The notes: a model not told the origin generated them from the letters alone. DNA of 64,000 nucleotides from an uncultured Chromatiaceae bacterium (GCA_937978655.1 CALJUX010000004.1:29145-93144), one strand, 5' to 3'. Numbered from the stretch's first letter, positions 41,986 through 50,930 are shown. Numbers and translations are program-made.

Positions 41986-43194
41986 ATGACACAACCCAAT
42001 CAATCTCGTCGAGCCGATCTGGACTGGCTACGCATCGGCGCTTTTGCGCTGCTCATTTTGTATCACTGCGGCATGTATTACGTCGCCGACTGGGGCTGGC
42101 ATGTGAAAAACAGCCAGACCTACGACTGGCTACAGGATTTGATGAAACTGACCAATCCGTGGCGTATGTCTTTGTTGTTTTTACTCGGCGGGATGGCGCT
42201 CGCGATAGCGCGCCCCAAATTCAGCGGCTGGACTTTGCTGCGCCTGCGCAGCAGCCGGCTGTTAGTGCCGCTGCTGTTTGGGATGTTTGTCGTGGTGGTG
42301 CCGCAGGTGTATTTCGAAGCTCGCAGCCAGCAGTTGATTGAACCCGGTTACCTGCAGTTCTGGTGGCAATATATCAACCCTAATACCGATTTATTGCGCG
42401 AGCACCATAGCCCAATTGGCCTCTTAACCTGGAATCATTTGTGGTTCCTGCCGTATTTATTCTGTTATTCGCTGCTGTTGTTACCCCTGCATGCGCTGTT
42501 ACAGCGTCTGGCGGCTGTAACCACAGCACTGCCACTGTGGCTGTTTGGCGCTGTGCTGGTGGCTTTGCATCTGTGGGCGGTGCTGAGTTTACGTGAAGCC
42601 TTTCCCAGCACGCATGCCCTGCTCGATGATTGGTATAACCACGCCAAATATGGCCTGGTGTTTGTTGCCGGTTATCTGTTGGTGTTGCAAAAACACTGGT
42701 GGGCAGTGTTACCACGCTGGCGCTATGGCCTGTTAGCGACGGCGTTAGTGGGTTACGCGCTGGTGGTGCTGGACAATCACGATGTATTTGACGGCCTGGA
42801 TGACACGGCCATTGCATTGCAGCTGCTGTATAGTCTGGTCTCTGTGCTCAATCACTGGGCCTGGCTCGGCACTGTACTGGCCTTTGCCGCCGTTTATTTA
42901 CAACAACCTGCGTTTGACCCGACCGGCAAGGTCCGTCGTTATGCCTCCGCCGCCATTCTGCCCTGGTATGTGCTGCATCAGACCCTGACGGTGGTGTTTG
43001 CCGTCGCACTGCAGCCGTTGCAGCTGCATGACGGCGTGGAAGCGGTGTTGCTGATCAGTCTGACCGTTTTGGGTTGTGGGGTGGGCTATGAAATCATCCG
43101 CCGCCAGCCGCTGCTGAACTGGCTGGCCGGTGGTACGCCAGCCCGCACTCAAGCGGCGATATTGTCCGCACCGGCGCGACCTGTCACAGGTTGA
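41986..43194 (+). CDS. Acyltransferase 3 family membrane protein (OpgC-like)
   Basis: 402 residues from MTQPNQSRRADLDWLRIGAF. About ten transmembrane helices. The RRADLDWLRIGAFALLILYHCGMYY block with the catalytic-type His near residue 26 is the acyltransferase-3 hallmark; NHLWFLPYLFCYSLLLLPLHAL and LPWYVLHQTLTVV also fit. It probably O-acylates a surface glycan or osmoregulated glucan. It is divergent from the LytTR regulator, a combination recurring in related gammaproteobacteria as I recall. ATG 41986 is the start; the TTG four codons upstream is ignored. A stem-loop lies after the gene. Confidence 0.9.
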   Translation: MTQPNQSRRADLDWLRIGAFALLILYHCGMYYVADWGWHVKNSQTYDWLQDLMKLTNPWRMSLLFLLGGMALAIARPKFSGWTLLRLRSSRLLVPLLFGMFVVVVPQVYFEARSQQLIEPGYLQFWWQYINPNTDLLREHHSPIGLLTWNHLWFLPYLFCYSLLLLPLHALLQRLAAVTTALPLWLFGAVLVALHLWAVLSLREAFPSTHALLDDWYNHAKYGLVFVAGYLLVLQKHWWAVLPRWRYGLLATALVGYALVVLDNHDVFDGLDDTAIALQLLYSLVSVLNHWAWLGTVLAFAAVYLQQPAFDPTGKVRRYASAAILPWYVLHQTLTVVFAVALQPLQLHDGVEAVLLISLTVLGCGVGYEIIRRQPLLNWLAGGTPARTQAAILSAPARPVTG

Positions 43195-43226
43195 CAATGT
43201 AATAAAAACATCAGCACTTTGTGATT

Positions 43227-43246
43227 GCCGAACCCACAGGTTCGGC
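43227..43246 (+). terminator. Stem-loop between the acyltransferase and TonB-C genes
   Basis: GCCGAACC and GGTTCGGC pair perfectly around CACA, 33 bases past the acyltransferase stop. Only two Ts follow, so it may be a weak terminator or a leader hairpin of the next gene. Confidence 0.45.
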
Positions 43247-43288
43247 TTACCATGCTCAGACCAAGTTTTCCCATAAAAGGAATTTACC

Positions 43289-44620
43289 ATGAAGACTCTG
43301 TGCGCTGTTGGGATGCTAGTGTTCAGTCAATTTGCGACGGCAGACTTACTGGATGCCTTAAAAGCCTACGAAAACAAAGACTACCGGCAAGCAAGCCAGC
43401 AATTCGCGGCTTTATTACCACTGGCCAATGACCAGGCCGCTTTTAATCTCGGCGCCATGGCCTATAACGGTGAAGGCCAGCCACGTGATTTGGTGAAGGC
43501 ACTCAGCTATTTTGAGTTTGCTGCACAGCGCCAGCATCCGGAAGCCAAAGCGCTGGCTGACAAAATCCGCCCCACATTGTCAGCCGGGCAACTGGCTGAG
43601 GCCGACACCGCGCTGCAACAGTTGCAGCAGCAAGTGCAAGTTAACCCCGCTGCGGCTACTGTAGTTGCGGCCGAGCCAGAACAAGACCGCTTGCCACTGA
43701 AGCGGGTACCGCCGGAATACCCGAAAAAAGCGGCGGCCCAGGGCTTATTTGGTTCTGTGACCATGCGTTTATTAATCAACGAACAAGGCCACGTCGACGC
43801 GGTGGATGTACTGAATGCCTTTCCAAAAGGCGTCTTTGAAAAAGATGCCGTCCGCGCGCTGAAACGCTGGACCTATGAACCGGGCAAAGGCAAAAGTATC
43901 AGCCGCGTGATGCTGACGTTTTCAATCGGGGATATTGATCATCGCAAAGTGCAGCGCATTTTCGCTGAACATAAGCTGTGGGAATTTTCAGCGCTTGGCT
44001 CACCGACACATCAGAATGCTCTGGCGCATGTCTTGCAGTTAGCCCGTGCACAAAGCGATTACACGCAGTTCGTTGATAAAACTTTGCCGCCGGCGTTGGG
44101 TCCGCTCGATTCGAATTTTGTCACTCCAGCGAAAACCGTCACGGATGAATTATTGCTGCCACCCGACTACCAGCTGGATACTTTTGTCAGCCTGAATGCA
44201 GAGGGCGTGGTCACTGCGGTGCATGATGACAATGCCGGGCGCCAGCAGCAGGCGTCTGCGGTGTTACTGAACCGCAAACTGACCGAAGAATCTGTACCAG
44301 CCGGCTTTTATCGTTTACAAAGCGCTTTTCACAAAAAAGCTGCACGCCTGCTGAGCGCTCAGCGTGTGCCACAGACTTATAGTAACTATTATTGGCTGGA
44401 ACAGGCGGCCCGCGGCGGCAACCTCGACGCGCAACGGGCACTGGCGGCCTTACAGCCGGAATGGGAAATGTATTTGCTGGCCCAACAAGACCCGGTCGTG
44501 CAATCCTGGGCGGGCACCCGGCTGATCCTCGATGGTAAAAAAGCCGAAGGTGAACAACTGCTGGATGCGGCGATTGCCAAAGGTCACACCACCGCCAAAG
44601 AACTTAAAGCCGTGTTATAA
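43289..44620 (+). CDS. Exported Sel1-repeat/TonB C-terminal domain protein
   Basis: 443 residues; signal peptide ends near residue 18 (FATA). Residues 22-95 are Sel1/TPR-like (YENKDYRQASQQFAALLP, AFNLGAMAYNGEG). Residues 135-215 form a TonB C-terminal domain: LKRVPPEYPKKAAAQGLFGSVTMRLLINEQGHVDAVDVL, FEKDAVRALKRWTYEPGK. The C-terminal half is another helical region with YYWLEQAARGGNLDAQRALAAL Sel1 elements. It has no N-terminal TonB anchor or Pro-rich spacer, so it is a soluble periplasmic TonB-like protein. AAGGA precedes the ATG. Function unknown; perhaps a partner of envelope proteins. Confidence 0.85.
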   Translation: MKTLCAVGMLVFSQFATADLLDALKAYENKDYRQASQQFAALLPLANDQAAFNLGAMAYNGEGQPRDLVKALSYFEFAAQRQHPEAKALADKIRPTLSAGQLAEADTALQQLQQQVQVNPAAATVVAAEPEQDRLPLKRVPPEYPKKAAAQGLFGSVTMRLLINEQGHVDAVDVLNAFPKGVFEKDAVRALKRWTYEPGKGKSISRVMLTFSIGDIDHRKVQRIFAEHKLWEFSALGSPTHQNALAHVLQLARAQSDYTQFVDKTLPPALGPLDSNFVTPAKTVTDELLLPPDYQLDTFVSLNAEGVVTAVHDDNAGRQQQASAVLLNRKLTEESVPAGFYRLQSAFHKKAARLLSAQRVPQTYSNYYWLEQAARGGNLDAQRALAALQPEWEMYLLAQQDPVVQSWAGTRLILDGKKAEGEQLLDAAIAKGHTTAKELKAVL

Positions 44621-44626
44621 GCCGAC

Positions 44627-44965
44627 TCAGGCCAGCCGGGCGCCATTGGGCACCGGCTGGTCTGGCACCGCCAGCACCACAGCGCCATCTTCGCGATACA
44701 AGCCGGTCACCAGGCATTCCGAGACAAAAGGCCCAATTTGCTTGGGCGGAAAATTCAGCACCGCCAGCACTTGTTTGCCAACCAGTTGTTCCGGCTGATA
44801 CAACGCCGTCAATTGAGCACTGGAACGACGCGTGCCAATCCCGGCACCAAAATCGACCGTCAGTTTCCAGGCCGGCTTGCGCGCCTGCGGAAAAGGTTCC
44901 GCCGCCACAATAGTGCCGGCGCGCAATTCCACCTGCATAAAATCATCCCAGCTGATTTGACTCAT
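44627..44965 (-). CDS. csaA: CsaA-like tRNA-binding domain protein
   Basis: 112 residues, a stand-alone tRNA-binding OB fold: ISWDDFMQVELRAGTIVAAEPFPQARKPAWKLTVDFG, then STAQL-type motif here as SSAQLTALY, LVGKQVLAVLNFPPKQIGPFVSECLVTG and VPDQPVPNGARL. This is the CsaA family, described as a secretion-related chaperone in Bacillus and as a tRNA-binding protein elsewhere. GGGAG lies before ATG 44965. It starts 2 bases after the glycosylase gene, so it is the last gene of the hem run. Confidence 0.92.
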   Translation of the reverse strand: MSQISWDDFMQVELRAGTIVAAEPFPQARKPAWKLTVDFGAGIGTRRSSAQLTALYQPEQLVGKQVLAVLNFPPKQIGPFVSECLVTGLYREDGAVVLAVPDQPVPNGARLA

Positions 44966-44967
44966 CG

Positions 44968-45501
44968 TCACTCCCTTGTATTTGTTGCGAGTGTTTGTTG
45001 ATACGCCTGTCGCCAATATTGCAGCTTATCGGCAAAACTCAACGCGGCATGCGCCGGACTGCTGGAAGGCAAGGCAAACACCTGCACAGCCGCAGGCAGC
45101 GTGAGTCCGGCTTTATTGAGCTTTTGCCAGGCTTTGGCTGCAGTGCCGCCATTGAGCCAGACCGCCCGAAGCGCAGGCAACTGCTGTAATAAGACAGAGA
45201 AATCGTTGAGCTGAATACTGGCCGGCGCAATAGCACTGTCGAGGCTGCCACGACGTTCCGCCGCGCCAATTAAGTCCCATAACGCCAGCCCTTGTTGCTT
45301 GAGCGCAGCGATGCGATCTTCGTAGGGCAGACTGGCGTTTATGCCAGCCAGTTGCTGCAGCAGCGGCCAGAACTGGTTACGGGGATGGGCATAATATTGC
45401 GCCGCTTTGAGCGAGGCGACTCCGGGCAAACTGCCCAGAATGAGGATTTGTGCGTCGGCTTGCCACACCGCAGGCAAGCCGTAACACAAGGCAACCGTCA
45501 T
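44968..45501 (-). CDS. DNA-deoxyinosine glycosylase-like protein (UDG superfamily, family 6)
   Basis: 177 residues. ILILGSLPGVASLKAAQYYAHPRNQFWPLL near residue 20 carries the GSxPG and HPRNxFW motifs of hypoxanthine-DNA glycosylases, and LPSSSPAHAAL near residue 145 is the second active-site block (PSSSxAHA). It should excise deaminated adenine (hypoxanthine) from DNA. It starts 4 bases after the hemY stop and ends 2 bases before csaA, so it is transcribed with the haem genes. Confidence 0.9.
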   Translation of the reverse strand: MTVALCYGLPAVWQADAQILILGSLPGVASLKAAQYYAHPRNQFWPLLQQLAGINASLPYEDRIAALKQQGLALWDLIGAAERRGSLDSAIAPASIQLNDFSVLLQQLPALRAVWLNGGTAAKAWQKLNKAGLTLPAAVQVFALPSSSPAHAALSFADKLQYWRQAYQQTLATNTRE

Positions 45502-45505
45502 GGTT

Positions 45506-46603
45506 TTACCCCTGTAACGGCTCAGATTTTAACAGCGGCAGATATTGCTGGGCTTTGTGCCAGGCTGCCTGCGCCTGTTCACTTTCACCTTCCTGCTGTG
45601 CGCAATAGGCCAGCAGTGCATACAAATGGCCGTGATTGGCGTGATCACGCAGCCAATGTTGGGTTTGTTTGCGTAGCGCCAGCACTGAACGCCCAAGCGG
45701 AATGCGGCGAATAGCAGGCCAGGCCAATGGCAGGTCCTGCAGCGATAAATTATCCAGCAGTAATTTTTCTGCCTGCTCCGGCTGACCCTGTACCGCCAGC
45801 GCAGCGGCTTTGCCTAATAACACCGCCAGCGACTTGCGCTCGCGCGCCGGCAACGCTTGCCAATACGCGGCCTGCTCGTCAAACAGACCTTTTTCCGACA
45901 ATCCCTGCACCGCAGCCGGGTACAAAGTAAACCGGTAATTCTGCCAGTCGGCTTTGCTGCACCATTGTTGTTTGATCGCGATCGGCACCTGCTCCAGCAA
46001 CGTCTGCCATTGCTGGGCCTGCTGCAGCGCCCGCAGCCAAAGCCGGCCGAGTTTGCCGTCTTTACCAATCTGTGCCGCTTTAGGCGTCAGATAAGCCACA
46101 GCCGCCGGTGCGTTGTTTTGCAGTAACAGCAAATCGGCGACCACGTACCAGCTGGCTGGTTCATCCGGGTCCAGCGCGGCGGCGGCCTGATTGGCCAACA
46201 TCGGCTGACCGGCATGTTGTGCGCTGTACGCCGCCATCACTTGTTTTAATTGTTCCCATTCCGGTTCAGCACGGGCGATTTGAAATGCCTGATGGGCGCT
46301 TTGCCAGTCATGCCGGGCGTATGCCATCAGGCCTTGCTGCAGCGCCTGACGGGCGCGGCGTTCTTTGCGCGAACGCAGGAAACTGAAAGACAGCTTCGGC
46401 AGATGGAACAGGCGCTGAAACAGCCACCAGACCAGCCACAAGGCCAGCCCGAACACGGTCAGGCTCAGCAGCATGCCAACCACAGTCGCCTCTACTGTGA
46501 CACCGCCGAGCACCAGCATCACATAACCAGGATGATTCGCCAGCACCGGGCCGAATAACATCGCCAGTGCCAGCACTATCATGGCAAACAGCAGGCGGAT
46601 CAT
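45506..46603 (-). CDS. hemY: HemY, haem-biosynthesis-associated TPR membrane protein
   Basis: 365 residues. Two N-terminal transmembrane helices (residues 2-20 and 40-65; FAMIVLALAMLFGPVL, VGMLLSLTVFGLALWLVWWLF) are followed by the HemY_N region ending in LPKLSFSFLRSRKERRARQALQQGLMAY and a TPR domain to the C-terminus. It is the proteobacterial HemY, not protoporphyrinogen oxidase. Its start overlaps the hemX stop by 4 bases. Its precise molecular role in the haem pathway is unresolved; it is thought to organise later enzymes. Confidence 0.94.
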   Translation of the reverse strand: MIRLLFAMIVLALAMLFGPVLANHPGYVMLVLGGVTVEATVVGMLLSLTVFGLALWLVWWLFQRLFHLPKLSFSFLRSRKERRARQALQQGLMAYARHDWQSAHQAFQIARAEPEWEQLKQVMAAYSAQHAGQPMLANQAAAALDPDEPASWYVVADLLLLQNNAPAAVAYLTPKAAQIGKDGKLGRLWLRALQQAQQWQTLLEQVPIAIKQQWCSKADWQNYRFTLYPAAVQGLSEKGLFDEQAAYWQALPARERKSLAVLLGKAAALAVQGQPEQAEKLLLDNLSLQDLPLAWPAIRRIPLGRSVLALRKQTQHWLRDHANHGHLYALLAYCAQQEGESEQAQAAWHKAQQYLPLLKSEPLQG

Positions 46604-47694
46604 AACCCGGACTCCGCATCCAGCGAGCCCTGGCGGTATGCTTCAAACACGGTCGGGCTTTTCAGTGGCGCCAGTAACGGCAGACTGACCTGCAGCGCCG
46701 ACAACACCACCAGTTCATCGGCCATTTGCTGCACTGCAGGTTCAGTCGCGGCAAAATAGCGCTGCAGACTGTCGGTGCTTTGCTGAATAGCCGCCGCATA
46801 CACCGCCTGGTTATGCTGCATCGCCGCCAGCTCCGCCAACAGCAGCTGTTGCGTCAGCGTATTACGCACCGAGATTTGTTGTTCGGCGGTCAGGCTGACG
46901 CCATCTTCCGGCAAACTGGCACGCACCTGCACCAGGCCACGCCAGAAATTGCGCCAGTACAGCGCCAGATTGGCCTGCCAGTCGGCGCTGTCATCGCTGA
47001 TCTCTTCTTCAGTACCATTGTCCATCGGACGTTCTGACTGACGCAGCGGCAACACCAGACTTTGCTGGCGCAGGCTGGATAAGGTCAGGTGCAGCTGGTT
47101 CAGATCGGGCGCGTTCAGTTCACCCAACATGCGTTTATCCTGATCGATGGCTTCGCGCACTGGCGTCAGGCTGGGGTCATTAGCTTGTTTTAAGCGTTGT
47201 TCCGCCAGCTCCAGCACTTGTTGCACACCGGAAATATTCTGTTCGAGGAATAACTTTTGTTCGGCCAGGCGCAAGAAATAATCAATCTCCAGCAACTGCC
47301 AGCCTTTGACGTTGCCGGACTGGCGGTCCAGCTGCGTTTGCAGTTTTTGCAGTTCAGTTTGCGCGGTCAGCGTCTGTTGTTCGAGTTTGCCGTTGACGTC
47401 CGCAGCGACCACCGTCAGCTGTTGCTGTAAATTCTGCTGCGTTTCGTCCAGCTTGCTCTGGAAGAAGCTGATCTGACTCTGTTGCTGATTGGTCAGGCTT
47501 TGCTGCTGTTCCGACATCGAATTCAGTTGTGGCTGCAGGCTGTAAATAGCCCAACCGGCGGCACCTGCCGCCCCCAGCGCAATCAATAACGCCAGACTGC
47601 CCAGGGTCAGGGCCAGTTTACCACCAGCAGCCACCGTTGGTTTCGGTGCAACTGGCGTGCTGTCAGTTGCCAGCACCGGACTCTGTTCGCTCAT
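46600..47694 (-). CDS. hemX: HemX, membrane-anchored hem operon protein
   Basis: 364 residues. One transmembrane helix near residues 27-50 (LALTLGSLALLIALGAAGAAGWAIY), then a long coiled-coil (LNSMSEQQQSLTNQQQSQISFFQSKLDETQ to about 120), then the conserved HemX domain with VKGWQLLEIDYFLRLAEQKLFLEQNISGVQQVLELA. It overlaps the 3' end of hemD by 32 bases. It is often labelled uroporphyrinogen-III C-methyltransferase, but it contains no methyltransferase motifs; that label should be avoided. It probably works with HemY. Confidence 0.94.
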   Translation of the reverse strand: MSEQSPVLATDSTPVAPKPTVAAGGKLALTLGSLALLIALGAAGAAGWAIYSLQPQLNSMSEQQQSLTNQQQSQISFFQSKLDETQQNLQQQLTVVAADVNGKLEQQTLTAQTELQKLQTQLDRQSGNVKGWQLLEIDYFLRLAEQKLFLEQNISGVQQVLELAEQRLKQANDPSLTPVREAIDQDKRMLGELNAPDLNQLHLTLSSLRQQSLVLPLRQSERPMDNGTEEEISDDSADWQANLALYWRNFWRGLVQVRASLPEDGVSLTAEQQISVRNTLTQQLLLAELAAMQHNQAVYAAAIQQSTDSLQRYFAATEPAVQQMADELVVLSALQVSLPLLAPLKSPTVFEAYRQGSLDAESGL

Positions 47695-48454
47695 GGAATT
47701 TCCTTCTTAACTGACAAATGGCATCGAGCAGCGCCTGATCATGCGCACTGTCGGCCTGCATAATCTGCGGCAACGGAATGCCAAAACTGCTGGCGGTTTC
47801 CTGCATCCGCGGGCTGACCACCACCCAAAAACGCTGACGCAGCCAGTCGTGGGCGGCGTCCGGCAGGGATTGAAACAGCAGGGATAAAATTTCGTTACTG
47901 GTCACTACGATACATTGTATTTGCTGCTGACGCCACTGGTCAGACAAGCGTTGACCATCCAGTGGCAACGGGACCCTTTTGTAACTCTGTACGTAACTGA
48001 CTTTGGCGCCGCGCGCCACTAAACCCTGTTTTATCAGCTCGCGGCCGGCATTGCCGCGCACAATCACAATATGCTTGCCGGCGACATCCTGCAATTGTGG
48101 CAAGGCCAGCAAACCTTCGCTGCGTTGATCATCAGGTGCAGTAACCAAACGGCCAGTGGCACGTTGCAGTGCTGCCGCTGTCGTGCGGCCTACCGCAAAC
48201 AACGGCGGTTGCAACCGGGTCAGGTTACATTGGGTTTCGAGACAGGTGACTGCCGCAATACTGACAAAAATCACCAGATCAGCTTCCAGCAATAATTGTT
48301 GTTCCCGCGCTTTGACGCTGACCTGTTGTGTCGTGATCAGCGGCTGATAAGCATGCGGAATACTGAGCTGTTCCAGTCCATCCAGCAGACTATCGGCGCG
48401 CCCGGCGGGCCGGGTGATCAAGACGCTGAATGGATCGGGCGGCAGCTGAAGCAT
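47663..48454 (-). CDS. hemD: Uroporphyrinogen-III synthase
   Basis: 263 residues from MLQLPPDPFSVLITRPAGR. The HemD fold has few invariant residues; visible ones are ITRPAGRADSLLDGLEQL, VFVSIAAVTCL, PLFAVGRTTAAAL, HIVIVRGNAGRELI and CIVVTSNEILSLLFQSL. It closes hydroxymethylbilane to uroporphyrinogen III. The start codon directly follows the hemC stop (TGATATG), so the two are coupled; the 3' end runs 32 bases into hemX. The open frame upstream of 48454 lies within hemC and is not used. Confidence 0.94.
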   Translation of the reverse strand: MLQLPPDPFSVLITRPAGRADSLLDGLEQLSIPHAYQPLITTQQVSVKAREQQLLLEADLVIFVSIAAVTCLETQCNLTRLQPPLFAVGRTTAAALQRATGRLVTAPDDQRSEGLLALPQLQDVAGKHIVIVRGNAGRELIKQGLVARGAKVSYVQSYKRVPLPLDGQRLSDQWRQQQIQCIVVTSNEILSLLFQSLPDAAHDWLRQRFWVVVSPRMQETASSFGIPLPQIMQADSAHDQALLDAICQLRRKFHERTESGAGN

Positions 48455-48455
48455 A

Positions 48456-49388
48456 TCAGTGCTGGTCGTGGTAAACGGCGGCCAGGATCTCACCGGCGCC
48501 CTGCGCCAGCAGTAACTCCGCCAGCTGCTGACCTAACACTTCCGCATCTGCCGCGGCCCCGCGCACTTCGGCCTGCAGTATGTTCTGACCATCCAGCTGG
48601 CCGACCAGCCCACGCAGATACATGGCATCACCGTCAATCTCGGCAAAAGCGCCAATCGGCACCTGACAACCGCCCTGCAGCGCGCGGTTCATTGCCCGCT
48701 CGGCCAGCACGGCCAGCCTGGTTGGTGGATGTTCCAGCGGGGCTAACAAAGCGCGGATGGCCAGATCGTCGCTGCGACACTCAATGCCGACAGCGCCCTG
48801 ACCATTGGCCGGCAAACTCTGCGTAACCGGCAAATAAGTGGCGATGCGGGACTGAAAACCTAACCGGATCAGGCCTGCTGCCGCCAGAATAATGGCATCA
48901 AATTCACCGGCATCCAGTTTGGCCAGCCGTGTGTTGACGTTGCCGCGTAAGTCGCGGATTTGCAGATCCGGCCGCAAGGCCTTGATCTGACATTGCCGGC
49001 GCAGGCTGGAGGTGCCAACCACAGCACCATACGGAAGCTGGCTGAGGCTTTGATATTGGTTGGAAACAAAAGCGTCGCGCGGATCTTCGCGCTCGCAGAT
49101 AGTGGATAACATCAGGCCTTGCGGAAACTCCACCGGCACATCTTTCATACTGTGCACCGCGATATCGGCACGGTCTTCCAGCATGGCGGTTTCCAGCTCT
49201 TTGACAAACAAGCCTTTACCACCAATTTTGGCCAGCGGCGTGTCGAGGATTTTGTCGCCCTGTGTCGACATCGGCACCAGTTCAACCACTAAACCCGGGT
49301 GAAAAAATTCCAGCCGGGCTTTGACATATTCGGCTTGCCACAGCGCCAGAGCACTTTTGCGCGTGGCGATACGTACGCGTTGAGTCAT
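48456..49388 (-). CDS. hemC: Porphobilinogen deaminase (hydroxymethylbilane synthase)
   Basis: 310 residues. RIATRKSALALWQAEYVKARL at the start, VHSMKDVPVEFPQGL, RRQCQIKALRPDLQIRDLRGNVNTRLAKLD and LQGGCQVPIGAFAE with the Cys that anchors the dipyrromethane cofactor near residue 245. It joins four porphobilinogens into hydroxymethylbilane. First gene of the hem run, with a good -10 element in the ~80-base gap upstream. Confidence 0.97.
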   Translation of the reverse strand: MTQRVRIATRKSALALWQAEYVKARLEFFHPGLVVELVPMSTQGDKILDTPLAKIGGKGLFVKELETAMLEDRADIAVHSMKDVPVEFPQGLMLSTICEREDPRDAFVSNQYQSLSQLPYGAVVGTSSLRRQCQIKALRPDLQIRDLRGNVNTRLAKLDAGEFDAIILAAAGLIRLGFQSRIATYLPVTQSLPANGQGAVGIECRSDDLAIRALLAPLEHPPTRLAVLAERAMNRALQGGCQVPIGAFAEIDGDAMYLRGLVGQLDGQNILQAEVRGAAADAEVLGQQLAELLLAQGAGEILAAVYHDQH

Positions 49389-49459
49389 CAGAAAACCTGT
49401 GTATCAGACAAATGCACCACCAGTTCAGGCCTGCAGAACGGTGGCAAAAAAGTGGCGCT

Positions 49460-49465
49460 ATTATA
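49460..49465 (-). promoter_or_regulatory. -10 element of a likely hemC promoter
   Basis: On the minus strand a perfect TATAAT lies ~72 bases before the hemC start. No convincing -35 at 16-18 bases; the -35 region would fall in the last codons of the DUF2914 gene. Confidence 0.5.
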
Positions 49466-49469
49466 GCCG

Positions 49470-50225
49470 TTATTGATAGGTGAAACTGTACTGAAAGATC
49501 ACTTTTTGTGCCTGATCAACAATCTCCACCCGCCAGGGGCCGCGTTGATCATCCAGCAACCAGTTTTCGCTGTAAGTACGCCACGGTGAATCTTCAATCG
49601 TCAGCACCGCATCGGTATGTAAAGTGTCGCCGAAATACCAGCGGTGACGCAGCACCTGCCCGGCATAACCTTTTAACTCGGTAAACAAATACAATCGCTT
49701 GATCTGCGGGAAGCTAATTTGCTGGCCAACGGCGCGGCCCGGCTGCAGATTATTCATCTGATCGGTCAGCACAATCCGGCTAAAACCGGCCGGCAAGGCA
49801 GCAAGAACATCCGACGTGCCCGCCGCTGTGGTTGGCTGCGCAGCGGCCGGTGGTATCGGCGCGACTGCCACAGAGCTGTCGGCTGCGCTGTCCGCGACTG
49901 GAGGCTCGGCCGCAGGCTCCACTGCTGTGGGTATCTCTGCCGCGGTCAACTGCGGCGCCGCAGCGGGATTGGTCGGCTCTGCCACTACTGCGGGGTCAGC
50001 ACTGCGGGCCGGCTCTGTCTGCGTGACGTCCGCAGCCGGCAGCGGCGCTGGCCGGCGCAAAAACTGATAGCCGGCCACCCCGGCCCCGATCAGCACCAGC
50101 AGCGCCAGACTGACGCGGGTTTTTGACCATGGCGCCGGTTGCGGCGCAAGCCGCTCAGATCCGGCCGGTACAGCCGCCGGATGCAGTTTCACTTTCACAG
50201 TCAATCGGGACGAGGCTTCGGACAC
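49470..50225 (-). CDS. DUF2914 membrane-anchored protein
   Basis: 251 residues starting with GTG at 50225 (AGGAAC upstream). One transmembrane helix near residues 38-55 (VSLALLVLIGAGVAGYQF) is followed by an Ala/Pro/Val-rich linker to about 140. The C-terminal domain is DUF2914: SRIVLTDQMNNLQP, KRLYLFTELKGYAGQVLRHRWYFGDTLHTDAVLTI, WRTYSENWLLDDQRGPWRVEIVD. Function unknown; the domain resembles periplasmic beta-sandwich domains. It follows the esterase gene by 17 bases and precedes hemC, forming part of a long leftward run. Confidence 0.88.
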   Translation of the reverse strand: MSEASSRLTVKVKLHPAAVPAGSERLAPQPAPWSKTRVSLALLVLIGAGVAGYQFLRRPAPLPAADVTQTEPARSADPAVVAEPTNPAAAPQLTAAEIPTAVEPAAEPPVADSAADSSVAVAPIPPAAAQPTTAAGTSDVLAALPAGFSRIVLTDQMNNLQPGRAVGQQISFPQIKRLYLFTELKGYAGQVLRHRWYFGDTLHTDAVLTIEDSPWRTYSENWLLDDQRGPWRVEIVDQAQKVIFQYSFTYQ

Positions 50226-50242
50226 AATCAGTTCCTGTTCGA

Positions 50243-50926
50243 TCAGAATTGATCAGCGGTCTGCAGCAAACGCTGCTGGATAAAGCGACTTAAATCAGCC
50301 ACTTCCTGCGCGCAGACGCTGTGCGCCATGCGGTACTCCGACCAACTGACCTGAAAACCGGCGTATTTTAAGCTGTCAAACGCCGCCTTGCCAGCACTCA
50401 GAGGTACGACATCATCCATAGTGCCGTGCGCCACCAGCACCGGCGTGGTTTTATTGTGGCCGGTCATTTCCGCTTTCAGTTTGTCCGGCATGCCCATATA
50501 AGTGGAAAGCGCCATCACGCCGGCAATTTTGTACGGCAGGCGCGGTAATAAATGCAGGGCAATCACCCCGCCCTGTGAAAAACCCGCCAGCAGAATTTTG
50601 TCCGCCGGCACGCCTGAGGCAATCACTTTGTCGATCAGTGTTTGCACCTGCGCCGCCGACTGCCGAACCCCTTCTTCATCAGCGCGGTTTTGTAAGTCCA
50701 TGGTTTTTAAGTCATACCAGGCACGCATCACAAAACCATTATTAATGGTGACCGGGCGCTCTGGCGCATGTGGAAACAAAAACCGGATGCCGTGGCCTGC
50801 CGGCAGACGTAATTCCGGTACTATCGGCGCAAAACCATGACCGGAATCACCCAGCCCATGTAACCAAATGACCGCCGCTTTCACCGGCCCTTGCGCAGGT
50901 ACATCCACAAAAGAGAGATTATTCAT
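50243..50926 (-). CDS. Alpha/beta hydrolase, carboxylesterase/thioesterase family
   Basis: 227 residues. IWLHGLGDSGHGFAPIVPEL (oxyanion region), PHAPERPVTINNGFVMRAWYD, LLAGFSQGGVIAL with nucleophilic Ser (GxSxG) near residue 119, HGTMDDVVP with the Asp and YRMAHSVCAQEV with the His. This is the acyl-protein thioesterase/YpfH-like carboxylesterase family. Probably cytoplasmic and broad in specificity. It starts 4 bases after the cyaY stop. The open frame 48 codons upstream lies within cyaY and is not used. Confidence 0.92.
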   Translation of the reverse strand: MNNLSFVDVPAQGPVKAAVIWLHGLGDSGHGFAPIVPELRLPAGHGIRFLFPHAPERPVTINNGFVMRAWYDLKTMDLQNRADEEGVRQSAAQVQTLIDKVIASGVPADKILLAGFSQGGVIALHLLPRLPYKIAGVMALSTYMGMPDKLKAEMTGHNKTTPVLVAHGTMDDVVPLSAGKAAFDSLKYAGFQVSWSEYRMAHSVCAQEVADLSRFIQQRLLQTADQF

Positions 50927-50930
50927 CAGC

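Noticed and set aside
46600..47694. Labelling hemX as a uroporphyrinogen-III C-methyltransferase
   Set aside because: The protein is a membrane-anchored coiled-coil protein with no SAM-methyltransferase motifs; that name is a propagated mis-annotation.
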